Notes under the pieces: model-generated
The model's database searches: none
Seen by the model: the letters and a program-made list of their open reading frames with translations, nothing else
Told to the model about the DNA's origin: nothing
Source: Companilactobacillus farciminis KCTC 3681 = DSM 20184
GTDB taxonomy: Bacteria; Bacillota; Bacilli; Lactobacillales; Lactobacillaceae
Assembly: GCF_002706745.1 (NCBI RefSeq)
Contig: NZ_CP017702.1
Span: forward strand, 124,001-188,000
Direction: 5' to 3'
Length of the DNA stretch: 64,000 nucleotides
Part shown: one piece after another, positions 8,413 to 17,095 of the stretch
Layout: each line of letters starts with the position of its first letter
Position numbering within the stretch: position 1 is the first letter of the stretch
Position numbers and translations under genes: made by a program

Positions 8413-9239
8413 AAACAACTAGTAATTTAACTAAAGAAGATAAACGTATAGTTAATAGCATTTTTTGGAGATCTATTAGCTGTTTTGCCGGTCGTGCCGG
8501 TGGTCAAACACGTCAACAAGCTCCCGGATTTGTTTGGACAATGTTACCAGCATTGAACTCTTTTTATAAGGATGATAAAAAAGGACATACAGAAGCATTA
8601 CAAAGAGCCACAACTTTTTATAATATAACACCATATGTTGGTACTTTTGCTATGGGATTAGTAGCTTCAATGGAAAAGAAAAAGAGTAAAGATCCCGATA
8701 TGGACGGAAATTCAATCGTTGCTTTAAAGACGGCGTTGATGGGACCTTTATCTGGGATTGGAGATTCTATTTTCTGGGGAGTTTTACGTGTTATTGCTGC
8801 CGGATTGGGATTGAGTTTGGCTGCGAATGGGTCAATTTTAGGACCAATAGTATTTCTTTTGGTATTTAACATTCCAGCACTTTATTGTCGATATAAGATG
8901 ACGATTTTAGGATATTCATTAGGTTCAACGTTCCTAGAAAAGATGGATAATAGTGGCGTAATGAAGTTGCTTACTAAGGGTGCAAGTACATTAGGACTAT
9001 TGATGATTGGTGGTATGACATCATCAATGGTTACATTTAAGTCAACTCTTTCAATTCCAATTAAGAATGGAAAAGCGATTGAATTACAACAATATCTTGA
9101 TTCCATTTTTATTGGTTTAGTTCCTCTATGTTTAACATTATTATGCTTATATGCATTGAATAAACGAGTAAATCCAAACTTGGTACTTTTCGGAGTAATG
9201 GTTTTGGCTATTGTATTAGCTTTGATAGGTATCGTATAA
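8409..9239 (+). CDS. PTS mannose-family EIID membrane component
   Basis: 276 residues. 'QAPGFVWTMLPAL', 'FYNITPYVGTFAMGLVASME' and 'ALMGPLSGIGDSIFWG' are the conserved EIID motifs. With EIIC it forms the membrane channel. Start overlaps the EIIC stop by 4 bases. Last gene of the sigma-54 operon; a strong terminator follows immediately. Confidence 0.94.
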   Translation: MKTTSNLTKEDKRIVNSIFWRSISCFAGRAGGQTRQQAPGFVWTMLPALNSFYKDDKKGHTEALQRATTFYNITPYVGTFAMGLVASMEKKKSKDPDMDGNSIVALKTALMGPLSGIGDSIFWGVLRVIAAGLGLSLAANGSILGPIVFLLVFNIPALYCRYKMTILGYSLGSTFLEKMDNSGVMKLLTKGASTLGLLMIGGMTSSMVTFKSTLSIPIKNGKAIELQQYLDSIFIGLVPLCLTLLCLYALNKRVNPNLVLFGVMVLAIVLALIGIV

Positions 9240-9241
9240 AT

Positions 9242-9282
9242 AAGAAAAGAGCTTTAATCGACTTGATTAAGGCTCTTTTCTT
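9242..9282. terminator. Bidirectional terminator
   Basis: An 18-bp arm pair (9242-9259 and 9265-9282, loop GACTT) rich in A on one side and T on the other. It ends the EIIABCD operon on the plus strand and the convergent minus-strand gene, whose stop codon lies inside it. Confidence 0.9.
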
Positions 9283-9871
9283 ATTTTGGTTCGAATTGAA
9301 GATAAATAATATTATTTGAACTTACATTAACTATTTCAGTAATTAGACCTTTTGATTGAAAATCAGAACTCAAAGTCTTACCATCCATTTTGATCAAATT
9401 GAGTAGATTTTCAGGAATGTCTTTATATTCTCTTTTGTTAAGAATATTGAAGTGCTTTTCTCCATCGGAAATGTAATTGCTTATGTATTCTTCAGTTTTG
9501 TATATTTTGAAATCCCTTAAGATTCTTCGTTCTAGAACAGACATTACGCCATACAATAACGCTTGAACTATCCAAACTAATAGGAATAGAAGGGATGAAA
9601 AAATAATTAAGTAAAAGCTAAAGTAGGGACTGATTCTTAAGCTAAACAAGCCAATACTGATTAAAACTAAAAGACTCCAAGCATAAACAGCAAGAGCAAA
9701 GATTAGAGTTTTGGATGATAGGGCTTTAATTTTATTGAACACGTAACTTAATGGTTTAAGTAAAGCAAGAGATTTTTTATTGTTTTCAGAGTTACTTGAT
9801 AAAGTCTGTTGTAATGTGGGGTATTTATATAGTGATTCTAAAAGTGATTTTAATAACTGTTTTGTATCCAT
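9281..9871 (-). CDS. Uncharacterised membrane protein
   Basis: About 196 residues from the ATG at 9871, which has an AGGAG seven bases upstream; a longer in-frame start at 9892 lacks one. Two adjacent hydrophobic segments in the middle (around 'LIFALAVYAWSLLVLISIGLF' and 'YFSFYLIIFSSLLFLLVWIV', each about 20 residues) separate charged N- and C-terminal regions. I recognise no family. Monocistronic, convergent with the PTS operon. Confidence 0.65.
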   Translation of the reverse strand: MDTKQLLKSLLESLYKYPTLQQTLSSNSENNKKSLALLKPLSYVFNKIKALSSKTLIFALAVYAWSLLVLISIGLFSLRISPYFSFYLIIFSSLLFLLVWIVQALLYGVMSVLERRILRDFKIYKTEEYISNYISDGEKHFNILNKREYKDIPENLLNLIKMDGKTLSSDFQSKGLITEIVNVSSNNIIYLQFEPK

Positions 9872-9983
9872 ATTGAATCTCCTAAGGAACATTTATGAAA
9901 ATAGAAAAATGTAAACGTGTTTTATTACAGACTTTATGCTAACTTATTCATAGAATAATAACAAGAAATTAAGATGGCATAAA

Positions 9984-10020
9984 AATAAACCGAAAAGACT
10001 CCAATAAGAGTTTTTTCGGT

Positions 10021-10025
<5 letters not shown>
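9984..10025 (-). terminator. Terminator of rarA
   Basis: Long AT-rich arms (9984-10001 and 10008-10025) with a core ACCGAAAA/TTTTCGGT pairing around CAATAA. On the minus strand it begins at the rarA stop codon and ends in a T-rich tract. Confidence 0.75.
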
Positions 10026-11349
<1,324 letters not shown>

Positions 11350-11360
11350 ATTTGCCTTCT

Positions 11361-12674
11361 TTATTTAATTGCTTGAATAATTTTCTTTTCATTATATCCC
11401 AATAAAATTAAAAACATGATGACGTATAAAATTAAGGGGATTAAAGCGTAATTTAAATTAATAGCAGAAATCGTAGTAGCAGTTTGAGCTTTGTTTGAAA
11501 CATAACCAGAGATCTGCAACGATTCAGCAGTAATTAAACCACCGAGTCCCAAACCTAAGTTAACACCAAAGTCGTCAGTAGAAGCCAAGACACCTTCAGC
11601 TTGAATACCCATTGCGGTTCCATAACGAATCGTATCGGCAATCATGATTGAAACTAGTCCAATGATGAAGCCACCACCGATACAGTTGATGAAAATACCA
11701 GCGAATAAAATTGGCAAGTTGGTTGTATAAGCAGCAAAGGTGATGATCAATTGACCAACAAAAGCCGTCACGATACCTAATAGCATTGTGTTTTTCTTAC
11801 CTAATTTGGCTGAGACGAAGTAAATTGCTACAACACCGATTAGTGCTGTGAAAGTAAAACTATTGGCGATAGAAACTAAATTTTCATCATGGATAACGTA
11901 TTTAAAGTAATAAATTGTCGTTTGATTTTTAATTGAAGTTGTCAGCCAATATAAGAAGATAACAATGGAAATGACGATCCAAGGTTTATTTTGCTTGAGC
12001 ATTTTCCAAACTTCAGAGATTGGTTGATGACTGATTTCTTTGTTAGTGTAACGTTCACGCACGTGAAAGAATGTATTCAAAATTAAGAATAATGAAATGA
12101 TACCAAAGAGAATAATGGTCCCTAAGAAACCTTTTTCTTGGTCTCCGTGACCGAATAGGTTGACTAGGGGAATCGTAAAGACAGCCACGATAATTTGGAC
12201 GGAACTGCCGAAAAACTGTCTAATAACGCCTAAGAGAGTTGTTTCCTGTTCATTATTAGTCATTGTTGGCAAGATCGAAGTAATTGGCAAATTAACGGCT
12301 GTGTAGAAGAATCCTAAGCCTAGATAAGTAACGTATGCCCAAATAAGTTTCCCAGAGTGTGGAAGGAAGTTAGGCGTAACAAAGGTCAAAATGGCGAATA
12401 CTACGTAAGGAAATGAGTACCATAGGAAGAAAGGTCGACTTTTACCCCATTTAGAGTGAGTATTGTCGATCATGACACCGATAATTAAACTTTCAAAGAC
12501 GTCAGCGGTTCTAGCCACTACAAATAGGATGGCTACTTCGTTAGCAGTCAGTCCAAAAACGTCAGTATAAAAGAATAATAGGTAGGTAGTCATCATTTGA
12601 AAGACAAGGTTATCCGCTGCATCGCTTAGACCATAACTGATTCGTTCAGTTAATGAAGTTTTCCATTTATCCAA
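11361..12674 (-). CDS. GPH-family sugar/cation symporter (MFS fold)
   Basis: 437 residues with about 12 membrane segments. 'ERISYGLSDAADNLVF' at the start, 'ARTADVFESLIIGVMIDNTHSKWGKSRPFFLW' in segments 2-3, and 'TNNEQETTLLGVIRQFFG' are characteristic of the glycoside-pentoside-hexuronide symporters (MelB, XylP, YicJ). No EIIA-like tail. The substrate is probably a glycoside or pentoside; no catabolic gene is adjacent to refine this. Eight bases separate it from the YagU-like gene upstream, so they are co-transcribed. Confidence 0.85.
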   Translation of the reverse strand: MDKWKTSLTERISYGLSDAADNLVFQMMTTYLLFFYTDVFGLTANEVAILFVVARTADVFESLIIGVMIDNTHSKWGKSRPFFLWYSFPYVVFAILTFVTPNFLPHSGKLIWAYVTYLGLGFFYTAVNLPITSILPTMTNNEQETTLLGVIRQFFGSSVQIIVAVFTIPLVNLFGHGDQEKGFLGTIILFGIISLFLILNTFFHVRERYTNKEISHQPISEVWKMLKQNKPWIVISIVIFLYWLTTSIKNQTTIYYFKYVIHDENLVSIANSFTFTALIGVVAIYFVSAKLGKKNTMLLGIVTAFVGQLIITFAAYTTNLPILFAGIFINCIGGGFIIGLVSIMIADTIRYGTAMGIQAEGVLASTDDFGVNLGLGLGGLITAESLQISGYVSNKAQTATTISAINLNYALIPLILYVIMFLILLGYNEKKIIQAIK

Positions 12675-12681
12675 AAGGAAC

Positions 12682-13188
12682 CTACTTAGTTAGACGACGA
12701 TATAGTTCACGGCCGACGATATCGTTGGTCCACATCCAAGCAATGTGACCGAGAGCTTCTGAGATATGTTCTTCAGTTGGTTGATCTTTAGGACTAGGAA
12801 CAGTCTTCATCATAGGCATGATACCGATATGGAAGGCAACCCAGATAGCCAAACCAAAAATTGCACCAGAGCCTTTTCTAATGAATGGTTTGTATTCTGA
12901 CAAGACTTCATAGATGATGGCAAATGAAGTAGAGAAACCAAAGTGCATCAAAAAACTAGCCCAAGGCATTTGTTGATCAGAGTAAGTATAAGTACCTCGA
13001 GTGATTTTCTTAGGAATGCCAAATTGTTCCATTAAAGTTTGAGGAGGGTTTACGGCGTCACGTTCTGGAGTACGAGGTGGCAAGACATTTTCCCATCCTA
13101 GTTTGACAAAGCCAGAAACGATACCAGCAGCTGTCCCCGCAACAACGGCTGCCTTCAAATCGACCTTTTGATCTTTCGTTAATTTCAT
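12682..13188 (-). CDS. yagU: YagU-family (DUF1440) inner membrane protein
   Basis: 168 residues. 'AVVAGTAAGIVSGFVKLGWENVLPPRTPERDAVNPP' (continuous in the protein, family-typical) followed by three further hydrophobic segments and a C-terminal 'EALGHIAWMWTNDIVGRE' match the YagU family, linked in E. coli to acid resistance. SD GAGGG seven to eight bases before the ATG; a TATACT-like -10 lies upstream near 13225. First gene of a two- or three-gene minus-strand unit. Confidence 0.8.
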   Translation of the reverse strand: MKLTKDQKVDLKAAVVAGTAAGIVSGFVKLGWENVLPPRTPERDAVNPPQTLMEQFGIPKKITRGTYTYSDQQMPWASFLMHFGFSTSFAIIYEVLSEYKPFIRKGSGAIFGLAIWVAFHIGIMPMMKTVPSPKDQPTEEHISEALGHIAWMWTNDIVGRELYRRLTK

Positions 13189-13276
13189 AAAAATCCCTCA
13201 CTTTATTATTATTTTAATTTAAGTATAAAACAGCTTAAATGCTAATTCAGGTAATAAGGCTTGAGGCAAGTCACAA

Positions 13277-13329
13277 ATTCTTCATAAATTGTTATAAATT
13301 AATTCGTAGTTTAGCAATTATTACTTCAT
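13277..13329 (+). promoter_or_regulatory. Three direct repeats with 22-bp period (LytTR-type operator), copy 1
   Basis: Nine-base elements ATTCTTCAT (13277), TTAATTCGT (13299) and TTACTTCAT (13321) recur at exactly 22-base intervals, two helical turns. This is the geometry of LytTR-family response regulator sites (AgrA, PlnC/D), and such a regulator is encoded at 21987-22733. The last repeat ends about 11 bases before the -10 region of the conserved promoter. Confidence 0.5.
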
Positions 13330-13359
13330 AAATTCCCGCTATTATATAAGCATAGTCAA
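13315..13359 (+). promoter_or_regulatory. Conserved promoter module, copy 1
   Basis: A 45-base segment identical at 40 positions to 13772-13816, without gaps. It contains the last LytTR-like repeat, a TATTATATAAG -10 region (13340-13350) and the conserved GCATAGTCAA start-site region. There is no -35 consensus, as expected for an activator-dependent promoter. Predicted start near 13356. Confidence 0.65.
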
Positions 13360-13462
13360 ATAACAAAGCAACAAAGCAATTTGTTCTTAGTTATAAGATT
13401 ATTAAAAATATAAATTATGAATTCCCCCCCTAATAAAGAATTTACTTGAAAGAAGTGACCGG

Positions 13463-13501
13463 ATGAAATTGGAAAACCCCCGCAAGATATTATTTTCTTA
13501 G
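13463..13501 (+). CDS. Possible 12-codon small ORF inside RNA 1
   Basis: ATG at 13463 to TAG, peptide MKLENPRKILFS. The context AAAGAAGTGACCGGATGA resembles that of the small ORF in RNA 2 (AAGAGGTGACTCGATGA), matching at 14 of 19 positions over the aligned block including a purine-rich SD. The peptides themselves are not alike. It may be a real tiny peptide, as hld is in RNAIII, or only a conserved RNA motif. Confidence 0.25.
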   Translation: MKLENPRKILFS

Positions 13502-13677
13502 ATAACTCACTTTACACATGAATAGAAATAAACCCCTATATAAATACTCTATTTTTAAAATTTAATCCCCTTATAAACACATAGATAAAAACTTTTTCAA
13601 ATATCTCCCCCCTAAAGATATAAAAAGTTAATTTCCTAAAAAACAGTTTGATATTTGTTCCCCGCAAATATCACAAA

Positions 13678-13708
13678 AAGAAAACTCGTCGAAATGGCGA
13701 GTTTTTTG
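13678..13708 (+). terminator. Terminator of small RNA 1
   Basis: AAAACTCGTC and GGCGAGTTTT pair around GAAAT, followed by a T6 run ending at 13707. No protein gene lies upstream on this strand, so it must end a non-coding transcript. Confidence 0.85.
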
Positions 13709-13733
13709 CTTTCTACAATACTAAATGTCGATT

Positions 13734-13786
13734 TTTCTTCACAATTACTTACGATTTATTTCTCAAAAATCCAATTATTACTTCAT
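13734..13786 (+). promoter_or_regulatory. Three direct repeats with 22-bp period (LytTR-type operator), copy 2
   Basis: TTTCTTCAC (13734), TTATTTCTC (13756) and TTACTTCAT (13778) are spaced exactly 22 bases apart, the same arrangement and promoter distance as copy 1 although the upstream sequence otherwise differs. The shared core is TT-C in the second half of each element. Confidence 0.5.
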
Positions 13787-13816
13787 ATTTAGCCGTTATT
13801 ATATAAGCATAGTCAA
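13772..13816 (+). promoter_or_regulatory. Conserved promoter module, copy 2
   Basis: Matches 13315-13359 at 40 of 45 positions, including CAATTATTACTTCATA and TATTATATAAGCATAGTCAA. Drives the second C-rich transcript. Predicted start near 13813. Confidence 0.65.
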
Positions 13817-13835
13817 GAAACGAAGAGGTGACTCG

Positions 13836-13871
13836 ATGACTATACAAGCAACATTTAAAATAGATAATTAA
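13836..13871 (+). CDS. Possible 11-codon small ORF inside RNA 2
   Basis: ATG at 13836 to TAA, peptide MTIQATFKIDN. A GAGGTG at 13825-13830 sits five bases before the ATG, a workable ribosome site. Its context resembles that of the small ORF in RNA 1. The peptide has no leader or export signal I recognise. Confidence 0.3.
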   Translation: MTIQATFKIDN

Positions 13872-13968
13872 AAATTAAAACATGATTTTTTCAATATATT
13901 TATCCTCCCCCTTAAATATATAGAATTTAAAAAGAAAGAAGAAATTGCTTATGACAAACGCAAATACA

Positions 13969-13998
13969 AAAGGAGCTAGCCAGATGGCTAGCTCCTTT
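13969..13998. terminator. Terminator of the opp operon (possibly bidirectional)
   Basis: A perfect 13-bp stem (AAAGGAGCTAGCC / GGCTAGCTCCTTT) with loop AGAT. On the minus strand a T4GTATTT tail follows, ending the opp operon. The plus-strand tail is poorer in T. Confidence 0.8.
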
Positions 13999-14045
13999 CC
14001 TTATGTAAAATAATATTTGTTTGGTATTGGATTTGGATTTTGTCG

Positions 14046-14088
14046 AATAGACTAGGAAATGTCTGCACTCATTTTCTGGTCTATTTTT
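14046..14088 (+). terminator. Plus-strand terminator converging on oppF
   Basis: AATAGAC/GTCTATT outer and GGAAATG/CATTTTC inner stems with loop TCTGCACT, then T5. The T-tract lies only on the plus strand, so it serves transcription from the small-RNA side. It overlaps the oppF stop codon at 14081. Confidence 0.7.
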
Positions 14089-15007
14089 GATACTTCTTAG
14101 CCTCTTCGTCACTGCAATAGAGGAAGTGGCCAGGTAATACTTCTTGAAGTCTTTGATCATCTTTGAATGGACTCTTGTGGTCAAAGTCGATTCTGGTCCG
14201 TTTCTTTTCAATTTCAGGATCAGGAACGGGGATAGCTGACAAAAGACTTTGTGTGTAGGCGTGTAATGGATTGTTGTAAATCTCGTTGGATTCTGCTAAT
14301 TCAACGATTTTACCACGGTACATAACAGCGATTCTGTCACTGATGTACTTAACCATGGAAAGATCATGGGCGATGAAGAGATAAGTTAGTCCTTGTTTCT
14401 TTTGGATATCTTGCATCAAGTTAACAACTTGGGCTTGGATAGAAACATCAAGGGCTGAGATAGGTTCATCGGCGATGATGAATTGAGGATCAACAGCCAA
14501 AGCACGAGCGATACCGATACGTTGACGTTGACCACCAGAGAACTCGTATGGGTAACGAGTCATATGTTCAGGGTTTAAGTTAACCATGTCGAGCAATTCA
14601 CGGACTCTTTGGTCACGTTCCTCTTCATTTTTAACTAGACCATGGACATCAAGACCTTCAGCGATGATATCCTTAACTTTCATTCTTGGGTTTAATGAAG
14701 CATAAGGATCTTGGAAAATCATCTGCATTTCACGACGGAATTCCTTCATCTTAGGTCCATGAGCTTTGATAGTACTAATGTCTTGGCCATTGAAGAAAAT
14801 GTGTCCATCAGTTGGGTTGTAAAGTCTGATAATACTACGTCCAGTAGTACTTTTACCAGAACCAGATTCACCAACGAGGCCAAAAGTTTCACCTTTATAA
14901 ATATCGAATGAAACGTCATCAACAGCTTTAACTTCGTTAGGCTTGCCAATGTTGAAATATTGTTTTAGATGTTTTACGGATACGATTACTTGTTTTTCAT
15001 CTGCCAT
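14081..15007 (-). CDS. oppF: Oligopeptide ABC transporter ATP-binding protein OppF
   Basis: 308 residues. '[15 protein letters not shown]' Walker A, 'MIFQDPYASLNPR' Q-loop, '[17 protein letters not shown]' signature, Walker B 'FIIADEPISALD' and H-loop 'FIAHDLSMVKYISDR' are complete, with the usual Opp C-terminal extension. Energises peptide uptake together with OppD. Start codon touches the oppD stop; last gene of oppABCDF. Confidence 0.96.
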   Translation of the reverse strand: MADEKQVIVSVKHLKQYFNIGKPNEVKAVDDVSFDIYKGETFGLVGESGSGKSTTGRSIIRLYNPTDGHIFFNGQDISTIKAHGPKMKEFRREMQMIFQDPYASLNPRMKVKDIIAEGLDVHGLVKNEEERDQRVRELLDMVNLNPEHMTRYPYEFSGGQRQRIGIARALAVDPQFIIADEPISALDVSIQAQVVNLMQDIQKKQGLTYLFIAHDLSMVKYISDRIAVMYRGKIVELAESNEIYNNPLHAYTQSLLSAIPVPDPEIEKKRTRIDFDHKSPFKDDQRLQEVLPGHFLYCSDEEAKKYQK

Positions 15008-16053
15008 TATTTAGCATTGCCTCCTAACTTTTGGAATTTTTCAAAACGTTTTAAGATGCCTTCGGGTGGGGTAACCTTTGGTGCATCTGGATGTAGCAAC
15101 CAAGTGGCTGCGTAGTGAGTTTTAGAAACTTTGAAGAATGGTGGTTGCTCTTCTTCGTCGATTTCCAAAGCATACTTGTTACGTGGGGCAAACGCGTCGC
15201 CCTTTGGGGGATTCAAGAGGTTTGGTGGGGTACCAGGAATTGAGTTCAAACGAGCTGACTCACTAGTGTCTAGAGTAGGCATAGAGTCAAGCAAGCCCCA
15301 TGTGTAAGGGTGTTGAGGATTGTAGAATACTTCGTCAACGTTTCCGTATTCAACGAAGCGTCCGGCATACATAACAGCAACACGATCAGCAATACCAGCA
15401 ACAACACCTAAATCGTGGGTAATGAAAATGATTGAAGTACCAATTTTTTGTTGCAATTCTTTTAATAGATCAATGATTTGAGCTTGAACAGTAACATCAA
15501 GGGCTGTTGTAGGTTCATCAGCGATAAGAATTTCAGGATAATCAACAATAGCAATCGCAATAACGATACGTTGACGTTGACCACCAGAGAATTGGTGCGG
15601 ATAATCATTCATTCTGGCTTTAGGATTAGGGATACCAACCAAGCGAAGAACTTCCTCAGCACGTTGGAGGGCATCTTTTTTGGAAACGTTGTTGTGAATC
15701 AAAAGAGGTTCAGCAACTTGTTTTCCGATTGTCATAGTAGGATCAAGTGAAGTCATAGGGTCTTGGAAAATCATCGAAATTTTATTTCCACGAATCTTAT
15801 CCATTTCCTTATCGCTTCTTTGAAGGAGGTCATCTCCATGATAGAGGACTTCTCCTTTAGAGATTTTGGCGTTAGAAGCCAACAATTGTAGAACGGCACG
15901 AACTGTAACGGACTTACCAGAACCAGATTCACCAACAATAGCTAAGGTTTCACCGGCGTTTAAATGGAAGTTAACACCACGGATGGCATGGACAGTACCG
16001 TTATAGGTATCAAAGTCTACATGTAAATCTTTTACTTCTAGAATTTTATCCAT
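15007..16053 (-). CDS. oppD: Oligopeptide ABC transporter ATP-binding protein OppD
   Basis: 348 residues. '[18 protein letters not shown]', '[13 protein letters not shown]', '[17 protein letters not shown]', '[16 protein letters not shown]' and '[15 protein letters not shown]' are intact. The C-terminal oligopeptide extension contains '[20 protein letters not shown]', but with no Cys-rich Fe-S motif of the kind seen in some homologues. Overlaps oppF by one base; 16 bases after oppC. Confidence 0.96.
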   Translation of the reverse strand: MDKILEVKDLHVDFDTYNGTVHAIRGVNFHLNAGETLAIVGESGSGKSVTVRAVLQLLASNAKISKGEVLYHGDDLLQRSDKEMDKIRGNKISMIFQDPMTSLDPTMTIGKQVAEPLLIHNNVSKKDALQRAEEVLRLVGIPNPKARMNDYPHQFSGGQRQRIVIAIAIVDYPEILIADEPTTALDVTVQAQIIDLLKELQQKIGTSIIFITHDLGVVAGIADRVAVMYAGRFVEYGNVDEVFYNPQHPYTWGLLDSMPTLDTSESARLNSIPGTPPNLLNPPKGDAFAPRNKYALEIDEEEQPPFFKVSKTHYAATWLLHPDAPKVTPPEGILKRFEKFQKLGGNAK

Positions 16054-16069
16054 TTCGATTTCTCCTTAG

Positions 16070-17095
16070 TTAATGATCAGATGATTGTGGGTCAAAGGCA
16101 TCACGTAGACCATCACCAAGAAGGTTAGTGGCAATCATGATAATACTCAAGATAATAGCCGGAGCCCACATTTGATAAGGTAAGAATCTGAAGGCTTTTT
16201 GACCATCTGATAAAAGTGTACCTAATGATGCGTTTGGTGCGGGAATACCAATACCAATGAAACTTAGGAAGGCTTCGAAGAAAATGGCATTCGGAATTGT
16301 AAACATTGTTTGAATAATGATTGTTGAAGATAGGTTAGGAATCAAGTGCTTTGTAGCAATCTTAGTTGATGACTCACCAAGAGTTCTAGCAGCTAAGATA
16401 TATTCTTGTTCCTTTAACTGGAAGGTCTGAGCACGCACCAGACGCGCCATTGTAACCCAACCAGTAATCGCAATCGCAATAACGATAGATGTTAGACCTG
16501 GTTTTAGAACGATCATCATCAAGATAACAACGATCAAGTTAGGGATTGATGAAACAATTTCAACGATACGTTGCATGAATGTATCAGTTTTGCCACCTTT
16601 CCAACCAGAAACGATACCATAAGGTACCCCGATTAGAAGGTCAACTAATGTAGCAAGAACAGCAACGACTAATGAAAGTCTAGTACCGTAGATAATTCTT
16701 GAAAGAAGATCACGTCCAAGGTAGTCAGTACCTAGAAGATAGAAAGCATCTTTAGGGGCTCCGGCTTGCTTATAAGCATCGACCATGTGACCACCCATGT
16801 TTTGATAACCATTGAATCCGGGGATGTTCAATTGCCCTAGTTTAGGAGGCAAGTTAGACATAGTAACTTGTTGAGCATTAGGATTGTGTGGAGCGATGAT
16901 TGGGGCAAAGACGGAGATTAAAACGATAATTGATAACAATGTCAAGCAGACAACGGCGACTTTGTTTTTGAACAAACGACGGCGAACATCTTGCATGTAA
17001 GTTAGTGAAGGAGTACCAATTTTTTCTTGTTCTTTGTTGTTATCATCATGAACTAATTTAAATTTTTCCTTAGGAATTTGAGGAATTTGTTCCAT
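16070..17095 (-). CDS. oppC: Oligopeptide ABC transporter permease OppC
   Basis: 341 residues with six membrane segments. The N-terminal 'RRRLFKNKVAVVCLTLL' and 'APHNPNAQ', 'GTDYLGRDLLSRIIYGTRLS' and the EAA loop 'ARTLGESSTKIATKHLIPN' are typical OppC. Overlaps oppB by one base. Confidence 0.95.
   Translation of the reverse strand: MEQIPQIPKEKFKLVHDDNNKEQEKIGTPSLTYMQDVRRRLFKNKVAVVCLTLLSIIVLISVFAPIIAPHNPNAQQVTMSNLPPKLGQLNIPGFNGYQNMGGHMVDAYKQAGAPKDAFYLLGTDYLGRDLLSRIIYGTRLSLVVAVLATLVDLLIGVPYGIVSGWKGGKTDTFMQRIVEIVSSIPNLIVVILMMIVLKPGLTSIVIAIAITGWVTMARLVRAQTFQLKEQEYILAARTLGESSTKIATKHLIPNLSSTIIIQTMFTIPNAIFFEAFLSFIGIGIPAPNASLGTLLSDGQKAFRFLPYQMWAPAIILSIIMIATNLLGDGLRDAFDPQSSDH

Larger units (their letters stand above)
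13357..13708 (+). ncRNA. Putative small RNA 1 with C-rich hairpin loops
   Basis: Runs from the conserved promoter to a U-tailed terminator, about 350 nt, very AT-rich apart from six C-tracts: C7 at 13424, C5 at 13477, C4 at 13533, C4 at 13567, C6 at 13607 and C4 at 13660. Several sit in hairpin loops. Best are 13590-13629 (AACTTTTT/AAAAAGTT plus ATATCT/AGATAT, loop CCCCCCTAA), 13650-13672 (GATATTTG/CAAATATC, loop TTCCCCG) and 13418-13444 (7 bp, loop C6TAATAAA). C-rich loops are how Firmicute RNAs such as RNAIII, RsaE and LhrC bind Shine-Dalgarno regions. No long reading frame exists. Not experimentally supported. Confidence 0.6.
13817..13998 (+). ncRNA. Putative small RNA 2 with a C-rich hairpin loop
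   Basis: Transcript of about 180-270 nt from promoter copy 2. It carries a 9-bp hairpin (13894-13902 with 13913-13921) whose loop is TCCTCCCCCT, then terminates at the hairpin at 13969-13998 or at the stronger plus-strand terminator near 14088. It includes an 11-codon ORF near its 5' end. Related to RNA 1 by promoter and C-rich loop rather than by overall sequence. Confidence 0.55.

Noticed and set aside
58..9239. Firm assignment of the sugar island to sulfoquinovose breakdown
   Set aside because: Only the exporter and general enzyme roles fit; no sulfo-sugar aldolase or transaldolase is visible, and uptake is by PTS.
13660..13680. C-tracts as a CRISPR-like or tandem DNA repeat array
   Set aside because: The tracts differ in spacing and flanks, lie in separate hairpins, and there are no regular repeats and spacers. 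No CRISPR array was seen anywhere in the window.
13927..14211. A 94-codon minus-strand ORF overlapping oppF
   Set aside because: It is mostly a shadow of oppF in another frame and runs through the terminator region; no ribosome site.
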